A stretch of 5,928 bases of DNA, from contig DNQL01000212.1 of assembly GCA_003500765.1 (NCBI GenBank), positions 1-5,928 of the forward strand, written 5' to 3'. Each line of letters opens with the position of its first letter. Within the stretch, counting starts at the first letter, position 1. This document shows positions 1 through 5,928 of this stretch, one piece after another. The stretch is from Elusimicrobiota bacterium (GTDB lineage: Bacteria > Elusimicrobiota > Elusimicrobia > Elusimicrobiales > UBA9959). The position numbers and the translations under genes are program-made. Under the pieces are notes generated by a model, which did not search any database, was not told the origin of the DNA, and saw nothing but the letters and a program-made list of their open reading frames with translations.

Positions 1-285
1 GCCCCAGGTCCGGCGGGCCCCGGCGGCCGCCTCTATCGCGGCGTCCACTTCCGCGGCGGAAGCCCGGTGATAGCGGCCGAGTTCCTGTTTGTGGTCGTGA
101 GGGGCCGTTATCCGCCCCGTCCTGCCGGTGCGGACCTCCGCGCCGCCTATGAACAGCGGGACTTCCGTCGGAGAGGCCTTCAATTCCTCCAGTTTCGCCT
201 TGATGGCGGCCCGCTCGGGGCTGCCGGGCGCGTATGTCAGATTAGGTTCGTTGGCGGGTCTTTCGGCGGAAATTTTTGCGGTCAT
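1..285 (-). CDS. pruA: Delta-1-pyrroline-5-carboxylate dehydrogenase (L-glutamate gamma-semialdehyde dehydrogenase), N-terminal part, cut by the window edge
   Basis: Reading the - strand from the ATG at 285-283 gives 95 uninterrupted codons to the window edge. The residues NEPNLTYAPGSPER (12-25) followed by a VPLFIGG segment (42-48) match the N-terminus of the ALDH4A1/PruA type of P5C dehydrogenase as I remember it (human form: NEP...GSPER). The end, with AIEAAAGARRTW, corresponds to the first helices of the aldehyde dehydrogenase NAD-binding domain. The family oxidises glutamate semialdehyde, formed from proline, to glutamate using NAD+ in the cytoplasm. The catalytic Cys and Glu lie outside the window and cannot be checked. 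An AGAGGT ribosome-binding site (297-292) sits six bases before the ATG, which supports this start. The gene is divergent from the nrd operon. A general aldehyde dehydrogenase is the alternative, but the N-terminal signature argues against it. Confidence 0.82.
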   Translation of the reverse strand, partial: MTAKISAERPANEPNLTYAPGSPERAAIKAKLEELKASPTEVPLFIGGAEVRTGRTGRITAPHDHKQELGRYHRASAAEVDAAIEAAAGARRTWG

Positions 286-305
286 TTTAATACCTCTTTT
301 AAACT

Positions 306-334
306 ATCTTACAAAATCGCGCGGGGGTGTCAAT
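306..334 (-). promoter_or_regulatory. Predicted sigma70-type promoter for the divergent P5C dehydrogenase gene
   Basis: On the - strand there is a perfect -35 hexamer TTGACA (334-329), a 17-base spacer, and a -10 hexamer TAAGAT (311-306, 4 of 6 consensus bases). Initiation would fall near 299, leaving a leader of about 15 bases that still includes the AGAGGT ribosome-binding site. Spacing and position are right. The call rests on consensus match alone. Confidence 0.6.
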
Positions 335-363
335 CTGTCTCTTCCCAATGAAAATTTGACACC
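327..363. repeat. Inverted repeat formed by the two divergent -35 regions
   Basis: GGTGTCAA (327-334) and TTGACACC (356-363) are perfect 8-base inverted copies separated by 21 bases. Six of the eight bases in each arm are the -35 hexamers of the two back-to-back promoters, so most of the symmetry follows from having two consensus promoters. The shared CC flank is extra. It could be an operator for a dimeric regulator of both genes, or chance. Confidence 0.45.
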
Positions 364-384
364 TTAACGGTTTGGTGTTAAAAT
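356..384 (+). promoter_or_regulatory. Predicted sigma70-type promoter of the nrdR-nrdD-nrdG-dut operon
   Basis: TTGACA (356-361) is a perfect -35 hexamer. After a 17-base spacer comes TAAAAT (379-384), five of six matches to the -10 consensus. Transcription would begin near 391, giving a leader of about 125 bases before nrdR. It is the strongest promoter-like sequence in the window, in a locally AT-rich stretch of a GC-rich region. No comparable promoter is visible between the four downstream genes, whose gaps are -1 to 15 bases, so it probably drives the whole operon. Confidence 0.75.
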
Positions 385-391
385 ATCCGCG

Positions 392-438
392 CTACTACTA
401 ATAGTGGTGGGGGCAGTAGAAACCACAACGTATGGTAG
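392..438. promoter_or_regulatory. Candidate tandem NrdR boxes (392-407 and 423-438)
   Basis: The known NrdR operator consensus is about ACACWATATATWGTGT, usually present as two copies 15-16 bases apart. Box 1 (392-407) has the palindromic core ACTA-N4-TAGT and matches about 10 of 16 positions. Box 2 (423-438), CCACAACGTATGGTAG, also matches about 10 of 16, including the C-W-A half of the core. The two are 31 bases apart start to start, or 15 bases between boxes, which is the expected spacing. They lie immediately downstream of the predicted start of an operon that encodes NrdR itself, where bound NrdR would block transcription. Each box alone is degenerate; the spacing and context carry the call. 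Confidence 0.5.
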
Positions 439-484
439 GCCGCGGGCGCCGTGGATAGTATAGGCAAGGCGCCCCCGCGGGGCC
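438..484 (+). other. GC-rich hairpin in the nrd operon leader
   Basis: CGGGCGCC-type sequence around 444-450 pairs perfectly with GGCGCCC at 468-474. After a two-base bulge (475-476), 440-443 pairs with 477-480, and 438-439 can pair with 483-484. The loop (451-467) is comparatively AT-rich. The stem would be very stable and ends 17 bases before the nrdR ribosome-binding site. No T-run follows, so it is not an intrinsic terminator. It could stabilise the mRNA or affect nrdR translation. No known riboswitch class is recognisable. Confidence 0.45.
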
Positions 485-515
485 CTCGTCGGCCCGGAAA
501 CAGGAGATTTGACGG

Positions 516-965
516 ATGAAATGCCCGTTCTGCGGCGCGGAAGACACTTCGGTCACCGACAGCCGCGATTCCTCGGACGGCCTGGAGATCAGGCGCCGCA
601 GGGAATGCGAAAAGTGCGAGAAGCGCTTCACCACCTACGAGAGGATGGAACAGCACCCGCTGGTCGTCATGAAGAAGGACGGCCGCCGGGAGCCTTTCTC
701 GCGCGAGAAGCTCATGAACGGCATCGTCAAATCCTGCCAGAAGCGGGAAGTCAGCGTGGAGAAGATGGAGGAGGCGGGCAGGAACATCGAGGCCAGCCTG
801 AGGAGCGAGGATAAGAGCGAGATCCCCAGCCGCACCATAGGGGAGCTCGTCGCCCGCGCGCTCAAGAGGCTCGACAAAGTCGCATATATCCGTTTCGCGT
901 CCATTTACAAGGACTTCGAGGACGTGGCGGATTTCGAGAAAGAGATAAAGTCCATAAAGAAATAA
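516..965 (+). CDS. nrdR: Transcriptional repressor NrdR
   Basis: This 149-residue protein has the full NrdR architecture and normal family length. An N-terminal zinc ribbon is formed by Cys3, Cys6, Cys31 and Cys34, with the typical DSR motif (15-17), an arginine run (26-29) and RFTTYER (37-43). An ATP-cone domain follows from about 49 to 139 (VVMKKDGRREPF at 50-61). NrdR proteins bind ATP/dATP through the cone, oligomerise accordingly, and repress ribonucleotide reductase genes by binding paired NrdR boxes. AGGAG (502-506) lies nine bases before the ATG and supports this start. It is the first gene of the operon and is followed after 15 bases by nrdD, the enzyme it presumably controls. The candidate boxes upstream suggest autoregulation. 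Many genomes place nrdR with other genes; here it heads the class III operon, so feedback is direct. Confidence 0.97.
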   Translation: MKCPFCGAEDTSVTDSRDSSDGLEIRRRRECEKCEKRFTTYERMEQHPLVVMKKDGRREPFSREKLMNGIVKSCQKREVSVEKMEEAGRNIEASLRSEDKSEIPSRTIGELVARALKRLDKVAYIRFASIYKDFEDVADFEKEIKSIKK

Positions 966-980
966 AGAGGGGTAAACGAA

Positions 981-3900
981 ATGAACGAATTTTTTCCCAA
1001 AGTCATAAAGAAGCGCGACGGCAAGGTGGCTCCTTTCAACCTGGAGAAGATCAAGGCCGCCATTTACAAGGCCGCCTACACGCTGGGCGGGCGCGACGAA
1101 GAGAAGTCCGTCGACGTGGCCAACGAAGTGGCCCGCCGCCTCAACAACGAATTTACCCTTAAGAACCGCATCCCCACCGTGGACGACAGCAACGCCATGT
1201 GCGTCGCCGTCCTGCGCGAGAAAGGCTTCGACCGCACCGCCGACAAGTTCGAGTCCTACTCGCTGGACCGCGGGCGCGTGCGCCGCAGCGGCCTGACCGT
1301 CAAGAAGCGCGGCGCCAAGGCCGACATCACCGACCAGATGCTCCTGGTGCAGAGCATCACCAACGAGACCATAGAGCCCTTCGACCGGACCCGGCTCGCG
1401 CAGGCCCTGGAGAAGGAATACGCGCTCACCCCCGACCTGGCCGCGATGATAGCCAAGGAGACGGAGAACAACGCCTACGAGCTCTCGGAAAAGTACGGCA
1501 CCAAGTCCTTCGACACACAGTTCCTGCGCCGCATCTCCGAGTCGCACCTGTCGATGATGGGCATACCGCTCAAGAACAGCGCGCTGGCCATGCCCATCTC
1601 CACGCTCGAAGCCCTCGTAGTGGGCAACAGCAAGGAGAACAGCAATATCACCTCCAACAACCCCGAGGCGGTCAACCTCGGCGTCGCCGAGTACGTGCTC
1701 AAGCAGTACAACCTGCGCAAGGTGTTCTCGGAGGAAGTCGCCGAGGCCCACAATAACGGCGTCGTCCACGTCCACGACCTGGGCTACCCCCAGCGCGTCT
1801 ACTGCTCCAGCCACTCCGTCGAGTACATCAAGAAGTACGGCCTGGACAAGATAGTCTCGAACCTCCAGAACAAGAGCCACCCGGCCAAGAGCGCCATGGT
1901 GCTCAACGGCCATATCCAGACCTTCCTGGCCTCGATGCAGAGCCGCTACGCCGGGGCTCTCGGCTTCGGCTTCCTTAATATACTCTACGCCCCCATGCTC
2001 AACTGCCCCGAGGTGCTCATAGAGGGCGAGCTGGAGGGCAAGCCCGTCAAGCTGAAGCGGGCCGAACTCGACGCCATGGTGGAGGCCGGCACTATCAGCT
2101 ATACCGACGGCACCGCCGTGCCCTACTTCAAGAAGACCGGCGAGACCCGCGAGCTGCGCAAGCTCTCGCGCGGCGAGATGCGCCAGATAGCGCAGAACCT
2201 CATCTTCTCGGCCAGCCAGAACGCGTTCAGCCGCGGCGGCCAGACGCTGTTCATCGACTTCAACATCCACACCGGCGTGCCGCAGTACATGCATAACGTG
2301 CCGGCGCTGGGCCCCGGCGGCAAGTACATGGTGGAGGACGCCAATGGCCGCGTGGAACTGGTGGACGACGCTCCCCGCTTCAAGGGCGCCGAGGGCGACA
2401 GCCGCAACGGCGACGTGGTGCACCCCGGCGACGGCCGCAAGTATATCACCTACGGCGATCCCCGGATGGTGAAGACCTCGCAGGAGTTCGCCATAGAGCT
2501 GATGAAGGTCTGGGAGGACGGCGACAAGTACGGCCTGCAGTTCGCCTTCCCCAAGTGCGACCTGCACGTCAACAACGAGGCGCTGACCGACCCGGCCGAG
2601 CGCGAGGTCTACGACTACGGCTGCCGCCTGGCGGCCAGGAACGGCTCCACCTACTTCATGTTCGACCGCGACGGCGCCGGCGCCACGCTGGCGCAGTGCT
2701 GCCGCCTGAAAGAGAAGGTCACCGACACCGACCTGCTCAAGCGCCCCGAGCTCATCCGCTTCACGGGCTTCCAGAACGTGACCATCAACCTGCCGCAGGC
2801 CGCCTTCAAGGGCAAGACGCTGCAGGGCACGCTGGACCAGATCGGCAAGGCGATGGACATCGCCATGAAGGCGCACCTCGAGAAGAAGGTCTACACGCAG
2901 ATGCTGCTGGACACCGACGGCAGCCCGCTGCGCTCGCTGGGCCTGCCCTCCGACGACGGCACTCCCTACGTGGACCTCAAGAAGGCCACCTATATAATGG
3001 GCCTCATCGGCCTCAACGAGGTGGTGCAGTACCTGACCGGCAAGGAGCTGCACGAAAGCCGCGACGCCTACGAGACCGGCCTGCAGGTCATCGACTTCAT
3101 GTACAACAAGATAGCCGAGCTGCGCGCCAAACACGGCCTCAAGCTGACGCTGGAAGAGACCCCGGCCGAGAGCGCCACACAGAAGCTGGCCAAGGGAGAC
3201 ATGGCGCGCTTCCCCGAGGCGAAGAAAGTGGTGAAGGGCGACCTGAAGAAGGCCCCCTACTACACCAACTCCGTCCACCTCAACCCCGGCGCCGACGTCT
3301 CCATCGTCGACCGCCTGGAACTGCAGTCCAAGTTCCACGAGATGATAGAGTCCGGCGCCATCATCCACGTCTACTGCGGCGAGTCGCAGATCCCGGCGGA
3401 GTCCATCGGGACGCTGGTGGAGAAGGCCTACCGCAACACGCGCGCCTCGCAGGTCACGGTCTCGCCCGAGTTCACGCACTGCAATAACTGCCACACCAAC
3501 TACTTCGGCTTCAAGAAGAAGTGCGGCAAGTGCGCCTCCGAAGACCTGACGCTGCGCACCAAGATAGTCGGCTACTTCTCCAACCTGAGCGGCTGGAACG
3601 ACTCGCAGCTGGCCATCAGCGCCGCCCGCGAGGGCGTGTCGGACCGCTACGCCAGCTTCGCGCCCGGCGTGAAGTGGCTGCACGAGAAGGACGACTCCAA
3701 GAAGGTCATGGTGTTCGGCAAGCCCGGCTGCGTGACCTGCGAGGAGGCCAAGAATTCCCTGGCCAAGGCCCTCAAGGACAACGGCATGGAGATCCCGGTG
3801 GAGTTCCACGACCTGACCAGGACCGAGAGCCGCATCGCCGCGGCCAACTGGAACGTGCCGCTGGACCCGATACCGACCGTGCTGGTCAAGAACAACGGCA

Positions 3901-4007
3901 CGACTTCGCGCTACGAACTTGAGTTCAAGCGCGGCAAGCCGGTGCGCCGTAAGGAAGTCGAGTATCACAAGATGGTCGAAGAGGCCTACACGGTAAAGAC
4001 GGCCTGA
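981..4007 (+). CDS. nrdD: Class III (anaerobic) ribonucleoside-triphosphate reductase with a fused C-terminal glutaredoxin-like domain
   Basis: The enzyme makes dNTPs from NTPs under anaerobic conditions using a glycyl radical. Visible domains, in order: an ATP-cone (about 5-100; [12 protein letters not shown] at 8-19) for allosteric activity control; the catalytic glycyl-radical barrel with HVHDL (263-267), Cys275 where the lower active-site cysteine is expected, SRGGQ (417-421), and a Cys573-Cys574 pair in QCCRL that probably holds the thiyl-radical cysteine; a zinc site (Cys834, Cys837, Cys848, Cys851); and the glycyl-radical loop KIVGYF with Gly864. After a linker comes a redoxin domain (about 911-1000) with Cys917-V-T-Cys920 and cis-Pro965. 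Typical NrdD proteins have roughly 600-800 residues and end soon after the glycine, so 1008 is unusual. The fused redoxin implies an internal dithiol reductant instead of formate (inference). A GAGGGG site (967-972) precedes the start. The stop overlaps nrdG by one base. Confidence 0.95.
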   Translation: MNEFFPKVIKKRDGKVAPFNLEKIKAAIYKAAYTLGGRDEEKSVDVANEVARRLNNEFTLKNRIPTVDDSNAMCVAVLREKGFDRTADKFESYSLDRGRVRRSGLTVKKRGAKADITDQMLLVQSITNETIEPFDRTRLAQALEKEYALTPDLAAMIAKETENNAYELSEKYGTKSFDTQFLRRISESHLSMMGIPLKNSALAMPISTLEALVVGNSKENSNITSNNPEAVNLGVAEYVLKQYNLRKVFSEEVAEAHNNGVVHVHDLGYPQRVYCSSHSVEYIKKYGLDKIVSNLQNKSHPAKSAMVLNGHIQTFLASMQSRYAGALGFGFLNILYAPMLNCPEVLIEGELEGKPVKLKRAELDAMVEAGTISYTDGTAVPYFKKTGETRELRKLSRGEMRQIAQNLIFSASQNAFSRGGQTLFIDFNIHTGVPQYMHNVPALGPGGKYMVEDANGRVELVDDAPRFKGAEGDSRNGDVVHPGDGRKYITYGDPRMVKTSQEFAIELMKVWEDGDKYGLQFAFPKCDLHVNNEALTDPAEREVYDYGCRLAARNGSTYFMFDRDGAGATLAQCCRLKEKVTDTDLLKRPELIRFTGFQNVTINLPQAAFKGKTLQGTLDQIGKAMDIAMKAHLEKKVYTQMLLDTDGSPLRSLGLPSDDGTPYVDLKKATYIMGLIGLNEVVQYLTGKELHESRDAYETGLQVIDFMYNKIAELRAKHGLKLTLEETPAESATQKLAKGDMARFPEAKKVVKGDLKKAPYYTNSVHLNPGADVSIVDRLELQSKFHEMIESGAIIHVYCGESQIPAESIGTLVEKAYRNTRASQVTVSPEFTHCNNCHTNYFGFKKKCGKCASEDLTLRTKIVGYFSNLSGWNDSQLAISAAREGVSDRYASFAPGVKWLHEKDDSKKVMVFGKPGCVTCEEAKNSLAKALKDNGMEIPVEFHDLTRTESRIAAANWNVPLDPIPTVLVKNNGTTSRYELEFKRGKPVRRKEVEYHKMVEEAYTVKTA

Positions 4008-4732
4008 TGAAAATAGGCGCGGCGCTGGAATTCAACCTGATAGACTATCCCGGAAGGATAGCCGCCGTCGCCTTTACTCCGGGCTGCAACTACCGCTGCC
4101 CGCACTGCCACGCCAAGCCGCTGGTCGGCAACGAGACCCCGCCGGTGGACGAGAAGGATTTCTTCGCCTATCTCGGCACCGTGCGGGACTGGGTCAACGG
4201 CGTCACCATCTGCGGCGGCGAGCCCACGCTGCAGCCCGACCTGGTGCCGTTCATAGAGGAGCTCCGGGCCAGGAAGCTGCAGGTGAAGCTGGACACCAAC
4301 GGCAGTTCGCCGGAGGTCCTCTCGCGCCTGCTGGCCGACAAGCTGGCGGACTATGTCGCGATGGACGTCAAAGGCCCCGAGCGGCTCTGGACGGCCACGG
4401 CCGGCGTGCCGGGCTACGCGGAAAAGATAAAAGAGAGCATGTGCCTCGTCGCCTCCTTCCCGGAGTACGAGTTCCGCACCACGGTGTCGCCGGTGGTGAG
4501 GGGGGAGGAGATCTCCTTCCTGACCGTGGCGGAGATGACGGAGACCGCCTCGCTCATCGCGGAGAACACCGGCTCGCAATGGCACCGCTATTTCGTGCAG
4601 AAGTTCGTGCCGCGCAAGGACGGACTGCTGGATCCGCGGCTGGAATCCTTCCCGGAGACCTCGCCGCAATTGTTGCAGGATATACACGCCGAAGTCATAA
4701 AAATATTGCCCAAGACCGAGATCAGAGGATAA
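4007..4732 (+). CDS. nrdG: Anaerobic ribonucleotide reductase activating protein, radical SAM
   Basis: NrdG uses a [4Fe-4S] cluster and S-adenosylmethionine to abstract hydrogen from the glycyl-radical glycine of NrdD (Gly864 of the neighbour). The cluster motif CNYRCPHC gives Cys27-x3-Cys31-x2-Cys34. The SAM-binding GGEPT is at 70-74, and DTNG (96-99) is a further radical SAM core strand. With 241 residues it is of the long NrdG type; Escherichia coli NrdG has about 154. The extra C-terminal part (about 160-241) has no recognisable extra cluster motif. The ATG overlaps the nrdD stop in TGATG (4005-4009) and there is no clear ribosome-binding site of its own, so translation is probably coupled to nrdD, keeping enzyme and activase in proportion. 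Long NrdG-like proteins also occur as general glycyl-radical activases, but next to nrdD the assignment is firm. Confidence 0.95.
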   Translation: MKIGAALEFNLIDYPGRIAAVAFTPGCNYRCPHCHAKPLVGNETPPVDEKDFFAYLGTVRDWVNGVTICGGEPTLQPDLVPFIEELRARKLQVKLDTNGSSPEVLSRLLADKLADYVAMDVKGPERLWTATAGVPGYAEKIKESMCLVASFPEYEFRTTVSPVVRGEEISFLTVAEMTETASLIAENTGSQWHRYFVQKFVPRKDGLLDPRLESFPETSPQLLQDIHAEVIKILPKTEIRG

Positions 4733-4734
4733 AA

Positions 4735-5178
4735 ATGTCTAAACTGGAAGTTACCGTTCAGAAACTCGCCGCCGACGTAAAGACCCCGGCCTACGCCCAT
4801 GAGGGAGACGCCGGCGTGGACCTCTACTCCGCGGTGGACAAGGTGCTGCAGCCCGGCGAGCGGGCGCTGATACCCACGGGCCTCAAGATGGCCATCCCCC
4901 ACGGCTACGAGGGCCAGGTGCGCCCCAAGTCGGGTCTGGCGCTCAAGCACGGACTCACGGTGCTCAACACCCCCGGCACCGTGGACGCTCCGTACCGCGG
5001 CGAGGTCGGCGTGATACTGATAAATCTGGACCCTAAGACTCCCTACGAGGTCAAGAAAGGGGAGAAGGTGGCCCAGATGGTCTTCAACAAGGTGGAATAC
5101 GCTTATTTCACCGAGGCGCGCGAGCTGGCGGAGACCACCCGCGGCGCCGGCGGCTTCGGCAGCACCGGCAAACACTGA
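4735..5178 (+). CDS. dut: Deoxyuridine 5'-triphosphate nucleotidohydrolase (dUTPase)
   Basis: Trimeric dUTPases hydrolyse dUTP to dUMP and pyrophosphate, keeping uracil out of DNA and feeding thymidylate synthesis. All five family motifs are present in 147 residues, the normal length: motif I DAGVDLYS (25-32), II RPKSGLA (63-69), [14 protein letters not shown] (81-91) with the catalytic Asp84 and Tyr87, [11 protein letters not shown] (109-117), and [11 protein letters not shown] (136-145), the P-loop-like arm that closes over the nucleotide. The frame stays open upstream to 4441, but that part overlaps nrdG out of frame. The ATG at 4735 is preceded by AGAGGA (4724-4729) and gives the family N-terminus, so it is the start. 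The gene begins two bases after the nrdG stop and ends the operon just before the terminator. Its association with an NTP-level reductase is logical, since reduction of UTP yields dUTP. Confidence 0.97.
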   Translation: MSKLEVTVQKLAADVKTPAYAHEGDAGVDLYSAVDKVLQPGERALIPTGLKMAIPHGYEGQVRPKSGLALKHGLTVLNTPGTVDAPYRGEVGVILINLDPKTPYEVKKGEKVAQMVFNKVEYAYFTEARELAETTRGAGGFGSTGKH

Positions 5179-5198
5179 GCTGGGCCGCGTTCCCGACG

Positions 5199-5226
5199 AA
5201 AGACCCGGCCCCCCGGCCGGGTTTTT
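5199..5226 (+). terminator. Intrinsic terminator of the nrd operon
   Basis: ACCCGGCC (5203-5210) and GGCCGGGT (5215-5222) form a perfect 8-bp stem around a CCCC loop, followed by TTTTT (5222-5226). The preceding A bases (5199-5201) can pair with the T-run. It begins 21 bases after the dut stop. A second run of seven Ts follows at 5236-5242. This separates the operon from the next gene. Confidence 0.9.
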
Positions 5227-5249
5227 CATGCCCTCTTTTTTTGTATTAT
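5223..5249 (+). promoter_or_regulatory. Weak promoter candidate for the cyclic-nucleotide-binding protein gene
   Basis: TATTAT (5244-5249) matches five of six -10 consensus bases in an AT-rich patch directly after the operon terminator. The best -35 match is TTTTCA (5223-5228), four of six bases but with only a 15-base spacer, and it overlaps the terminator T-run. Initiation near 5256 would leave a leader of about 25 bases. Something must drive the downstream gene, since the terminator separates it from the operon. Confidence 0.3.
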
Positions 5250-5280
5250 TAATGACCGCCCGCCTCAGCCGGCGGCTTAT

Positions 5281-5772
5281 ATGAAAAAGAGCCCCGCCGC
5301 CATAAAAGACCTCAACCTGTTCTCCGGTTTTTCGGAGTGCGGATTGAAGGAGTTCCATAAGACCTTCAGGAGCATTTCCTTCAAGGCGGGGGACGTGATC
5401 TTCCGCGAAGGGGCCGATGGCTCCACTTTCTTCGTGATAACCTCGGGCGAGGTCGCCATCGAGAAGAAGCTGGATAAGGCCGGCAAGCGTTACAAGAAGC
5501 TCGCCTCCATGAACAGGGGTGATTTCTTCGGGGAGATGGCCGTGCTGGAGAGCCAGCCGCGCTACGCCCAGGCACGGGCCGTTACGGAGGCCGAGCTCTT
5601 CGAGCTGGAGCGCGCCAGCCTGCTGGAATTCATAAAGAAATGCCCTGAAGAGGGCGCGGGCCTGCTGATAGAGATAATACTCGTCATCCTCAAGCGCCTG
5701 CGACACACTTCCGACGAACTCATGGCCGCCCACGGTTTCATGGAAGTGCTGGCCAAGTACAAGAAGAAATAG
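5281..5772 (+). CDS. Stand-alone cyclic nucleotide-binding (CNB/cNMP) domain protein
   Basis: This 163-residue protein consists almost wholly of one CRP/PKA-type cyclic nucleotide-binding fold. The beta-roll runs from about 14 to 108, starting LFSGFS and including FKAGDVIFREG (34-44) and FVITSGEV (51-58). The phosphate-binding cassette is FGEMAVLESQPRYAQARA (83-100) with the conserved Glu85 and Arg94 that contact ribose and phosphate in the family. Tyr95 stands where CRP has a serine. A C-terminal helical part (about 110-163) ends in a lysine-rich tail. There is no helix-turn-helix, kinase or channel domain, so it is not a complete CRP/FNR regulator. Its output is unknown; it may act by protein contact. 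The bound ligand (cAMP, cGMP, another, or none) cannot be told from sequence. No good ribosome-binding site precedes the ATG, and no other usable in-frame start lies just upstream. Confidence 0.85.
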   Translation: MKKSPAAIKDLNLFSGFSECGLKEFHKTFRSISFKAGDVIFREGADGSTFFVITSGEVAIEKKLDKAGKRYKKLASMNRGDFFGEMAVLESQPRYAQARAVTEAELFELERASLLEFIKKCPEEGAGLLIEIILVILKRLRHTSDELMAAHGFMEVLAKYKKK

Positions 5773-5791
5773 CGGCGGCCGCCCGGCCGCT
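5771..5791. terminator. Weak hairpin between convergent genes, possible bidirectional terminator
   Basis: AGCGGC (5771-5776) pairs with GCCGCT (5786-5791) around a nine-base GC-rich loop. The stem overlaps the TAG stop of the CNB gene and touches the stop of the - strand gene. No T-run follows on the + strand. On the - strand the next bases are moderately T-rich (TATTTCTTCTTG). It is therefore only a possible terminator, more likely for the - strand gene. Confidence 0.3.
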
Positions 5792-5928
5792 CAGATATAG
5801 CCTTTCCTGAAAAGTTTCACCAGCCGCCGGAGGTAGGCCCGCATGGCCGGCTCCGCCGCCGCCCTTTTGACTATGTCCACGGCCGCCTCGCGGCAGACCG
5901 CGGTGCGCACGGCGTGGGCCCGGCTGCC
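5791..5928 (-). CDS. C-terminal 45 residues of an unidentified protein, cut by the window edge
   Basis: The - strand is open from the window edge (5928) to a TGA at 5793-5791, encoding 45 residues that end VKLFRKGYI. The segment is rich in Arg, Lys and Ala and looks like one or two amphipathic basic helices. Codon use (G/C third positions plus an ATA isoleucine codon) resembles that of the neighbouring genes, which supports a real gene. It converges on the CNB protein gene, with 18 bases between the stop codons. I do not recognise the family. The piece is short enough that a chance open frame in GC-rich DNA is possible. Confidence 0.5.
   Translation of the reverse strand, partial: GSRAHAVRTAVCREAAVDIVKRAAAEPAMRAYLRRLVKLFRKGYI

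Noticed and set aside
67..367. Short + strand open frames at the left edge
   Set aside because: They are antisense to the P5C dehydrogenase N-terminus or run into its promoter, and have no ribosome-binding site or recognisable product.
361..376. A third NrdR-like box between the -35 and -10 of the operon promoter, 31 bp upstream of box 1
   Set aside because: The spacing fits and the outer ACC/GGT is palindromic, but the conserved core half-sites do not match the consensus.
385..515. Possible cobalamin or other riboswitch in the nrd leader
   Set aside because: The leader is only about 125 bases, shows a single hairpin, and lacks recognisable conserved riboswitch sequence. The reductase is class III, not the cobalamin-dependent class II.
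378..3968. A very long (1196-codon) open frame on the - strand across nrdR and nrdD
   Set aside because: It is in exact codon register with nrdR and nrdD, which share one frame. It stays open simply because those genes use no TTA, CTA or TCA codons. Its translation is low-complexity (Val, Leu, Gly, Ala, His rich) and resembles no family, while both sense genes are unmistakable.
4441..4734. Upstream in-frame extension of dut
   Set aside because: The extension lies inside nrdG in another frame, is Arg/Gly-rich without family similarity, and the ATG at 4735 has a good ribosome-binding site and the standard dUTPase N-terminus.
4588..5733. Long open frame on the - strand across the nrdG end, dut, the terminator and the CNB gene
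   Set aside because: It crosses two well-supported sense genes and the operon terminator, and its translation has no recognisable domain. It is a by-product of GC-rich codon use.

Overview
The window is GC-rich, gene-dense bacterial DNA. Its centre is a complete four-gene operon for anaerobic deoxynucleotide synthesis on the + strand: nrdR (516-965), nrdD (981-4007), nrdG (4007-4732) and dut (4735-5178). A good sigma70-type promoter (356-384) precedes it and a strong intrinsic terminator (5199-5226) follows it. The oxygen-sensitive class III ribonucleotide reductase points to an anaerobe or facultative anaerobe. Codon use is distinctive: third positions are mostly G or C, and TTA, CTA and TCA are absent from nrdR and nrdD, yet ATA is a common isoleucine codon. 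That would fit a high-GC Gram-negative lineage such as Elusimicrobiota, but this placement is a tentative inference.

Layout. From 1 to 285 on the - strand lies the N-terminal part of a delta-1-pyrroline-5-carboxylate dehydrogenase (proline catabolism), cut by the window edge. The intergenic stretch 286-515 is dense with regulation: back-to-back promoters whose -35 boxes form an inverted repeat, two candidate NrdR boxes 31 bp apart just after the predicted operon start, and a GC-rich leader hairpin. The operon follows. After its terminator comes an independent gene (5281-5772) for a stand-alone cyclic-nucleotide-binding domain protein. At the right edge, on the - strand, is the C-terminal tail of an unidentified protein (5791-5928) that converges on it.

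How the genes fit together. NrdG, a radical SAM enzyme, installs the glycyl radical in NrdD. NrdD reduces ribonucleoside triphosphates to dNTPs. NrdR, an ATP-cone/zinc-ribbon repressor, probably senses dNTP/ATP status and controls its own operon through the candidate boxes. Because class III enzymes work on triphosphates, UTP reduction gives dUTP directly. Dut removes this and supplies dUMP for thymidylate, so its presence in the operon makes metabolic sense.

The most notable feature is NrdD itself. At 1008 residues it is much longer than usual and carries a C-terminal glutaredoxin/thioredoxin-like domain (Cys917-x-x-Cys920, cis-Pro965) beyond the glycyl-radical loop (Gly864). This suggests a built-in redoxin reductant in place of formate. 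I see no mobile element, CRISPR array, tRNA or rRNA.
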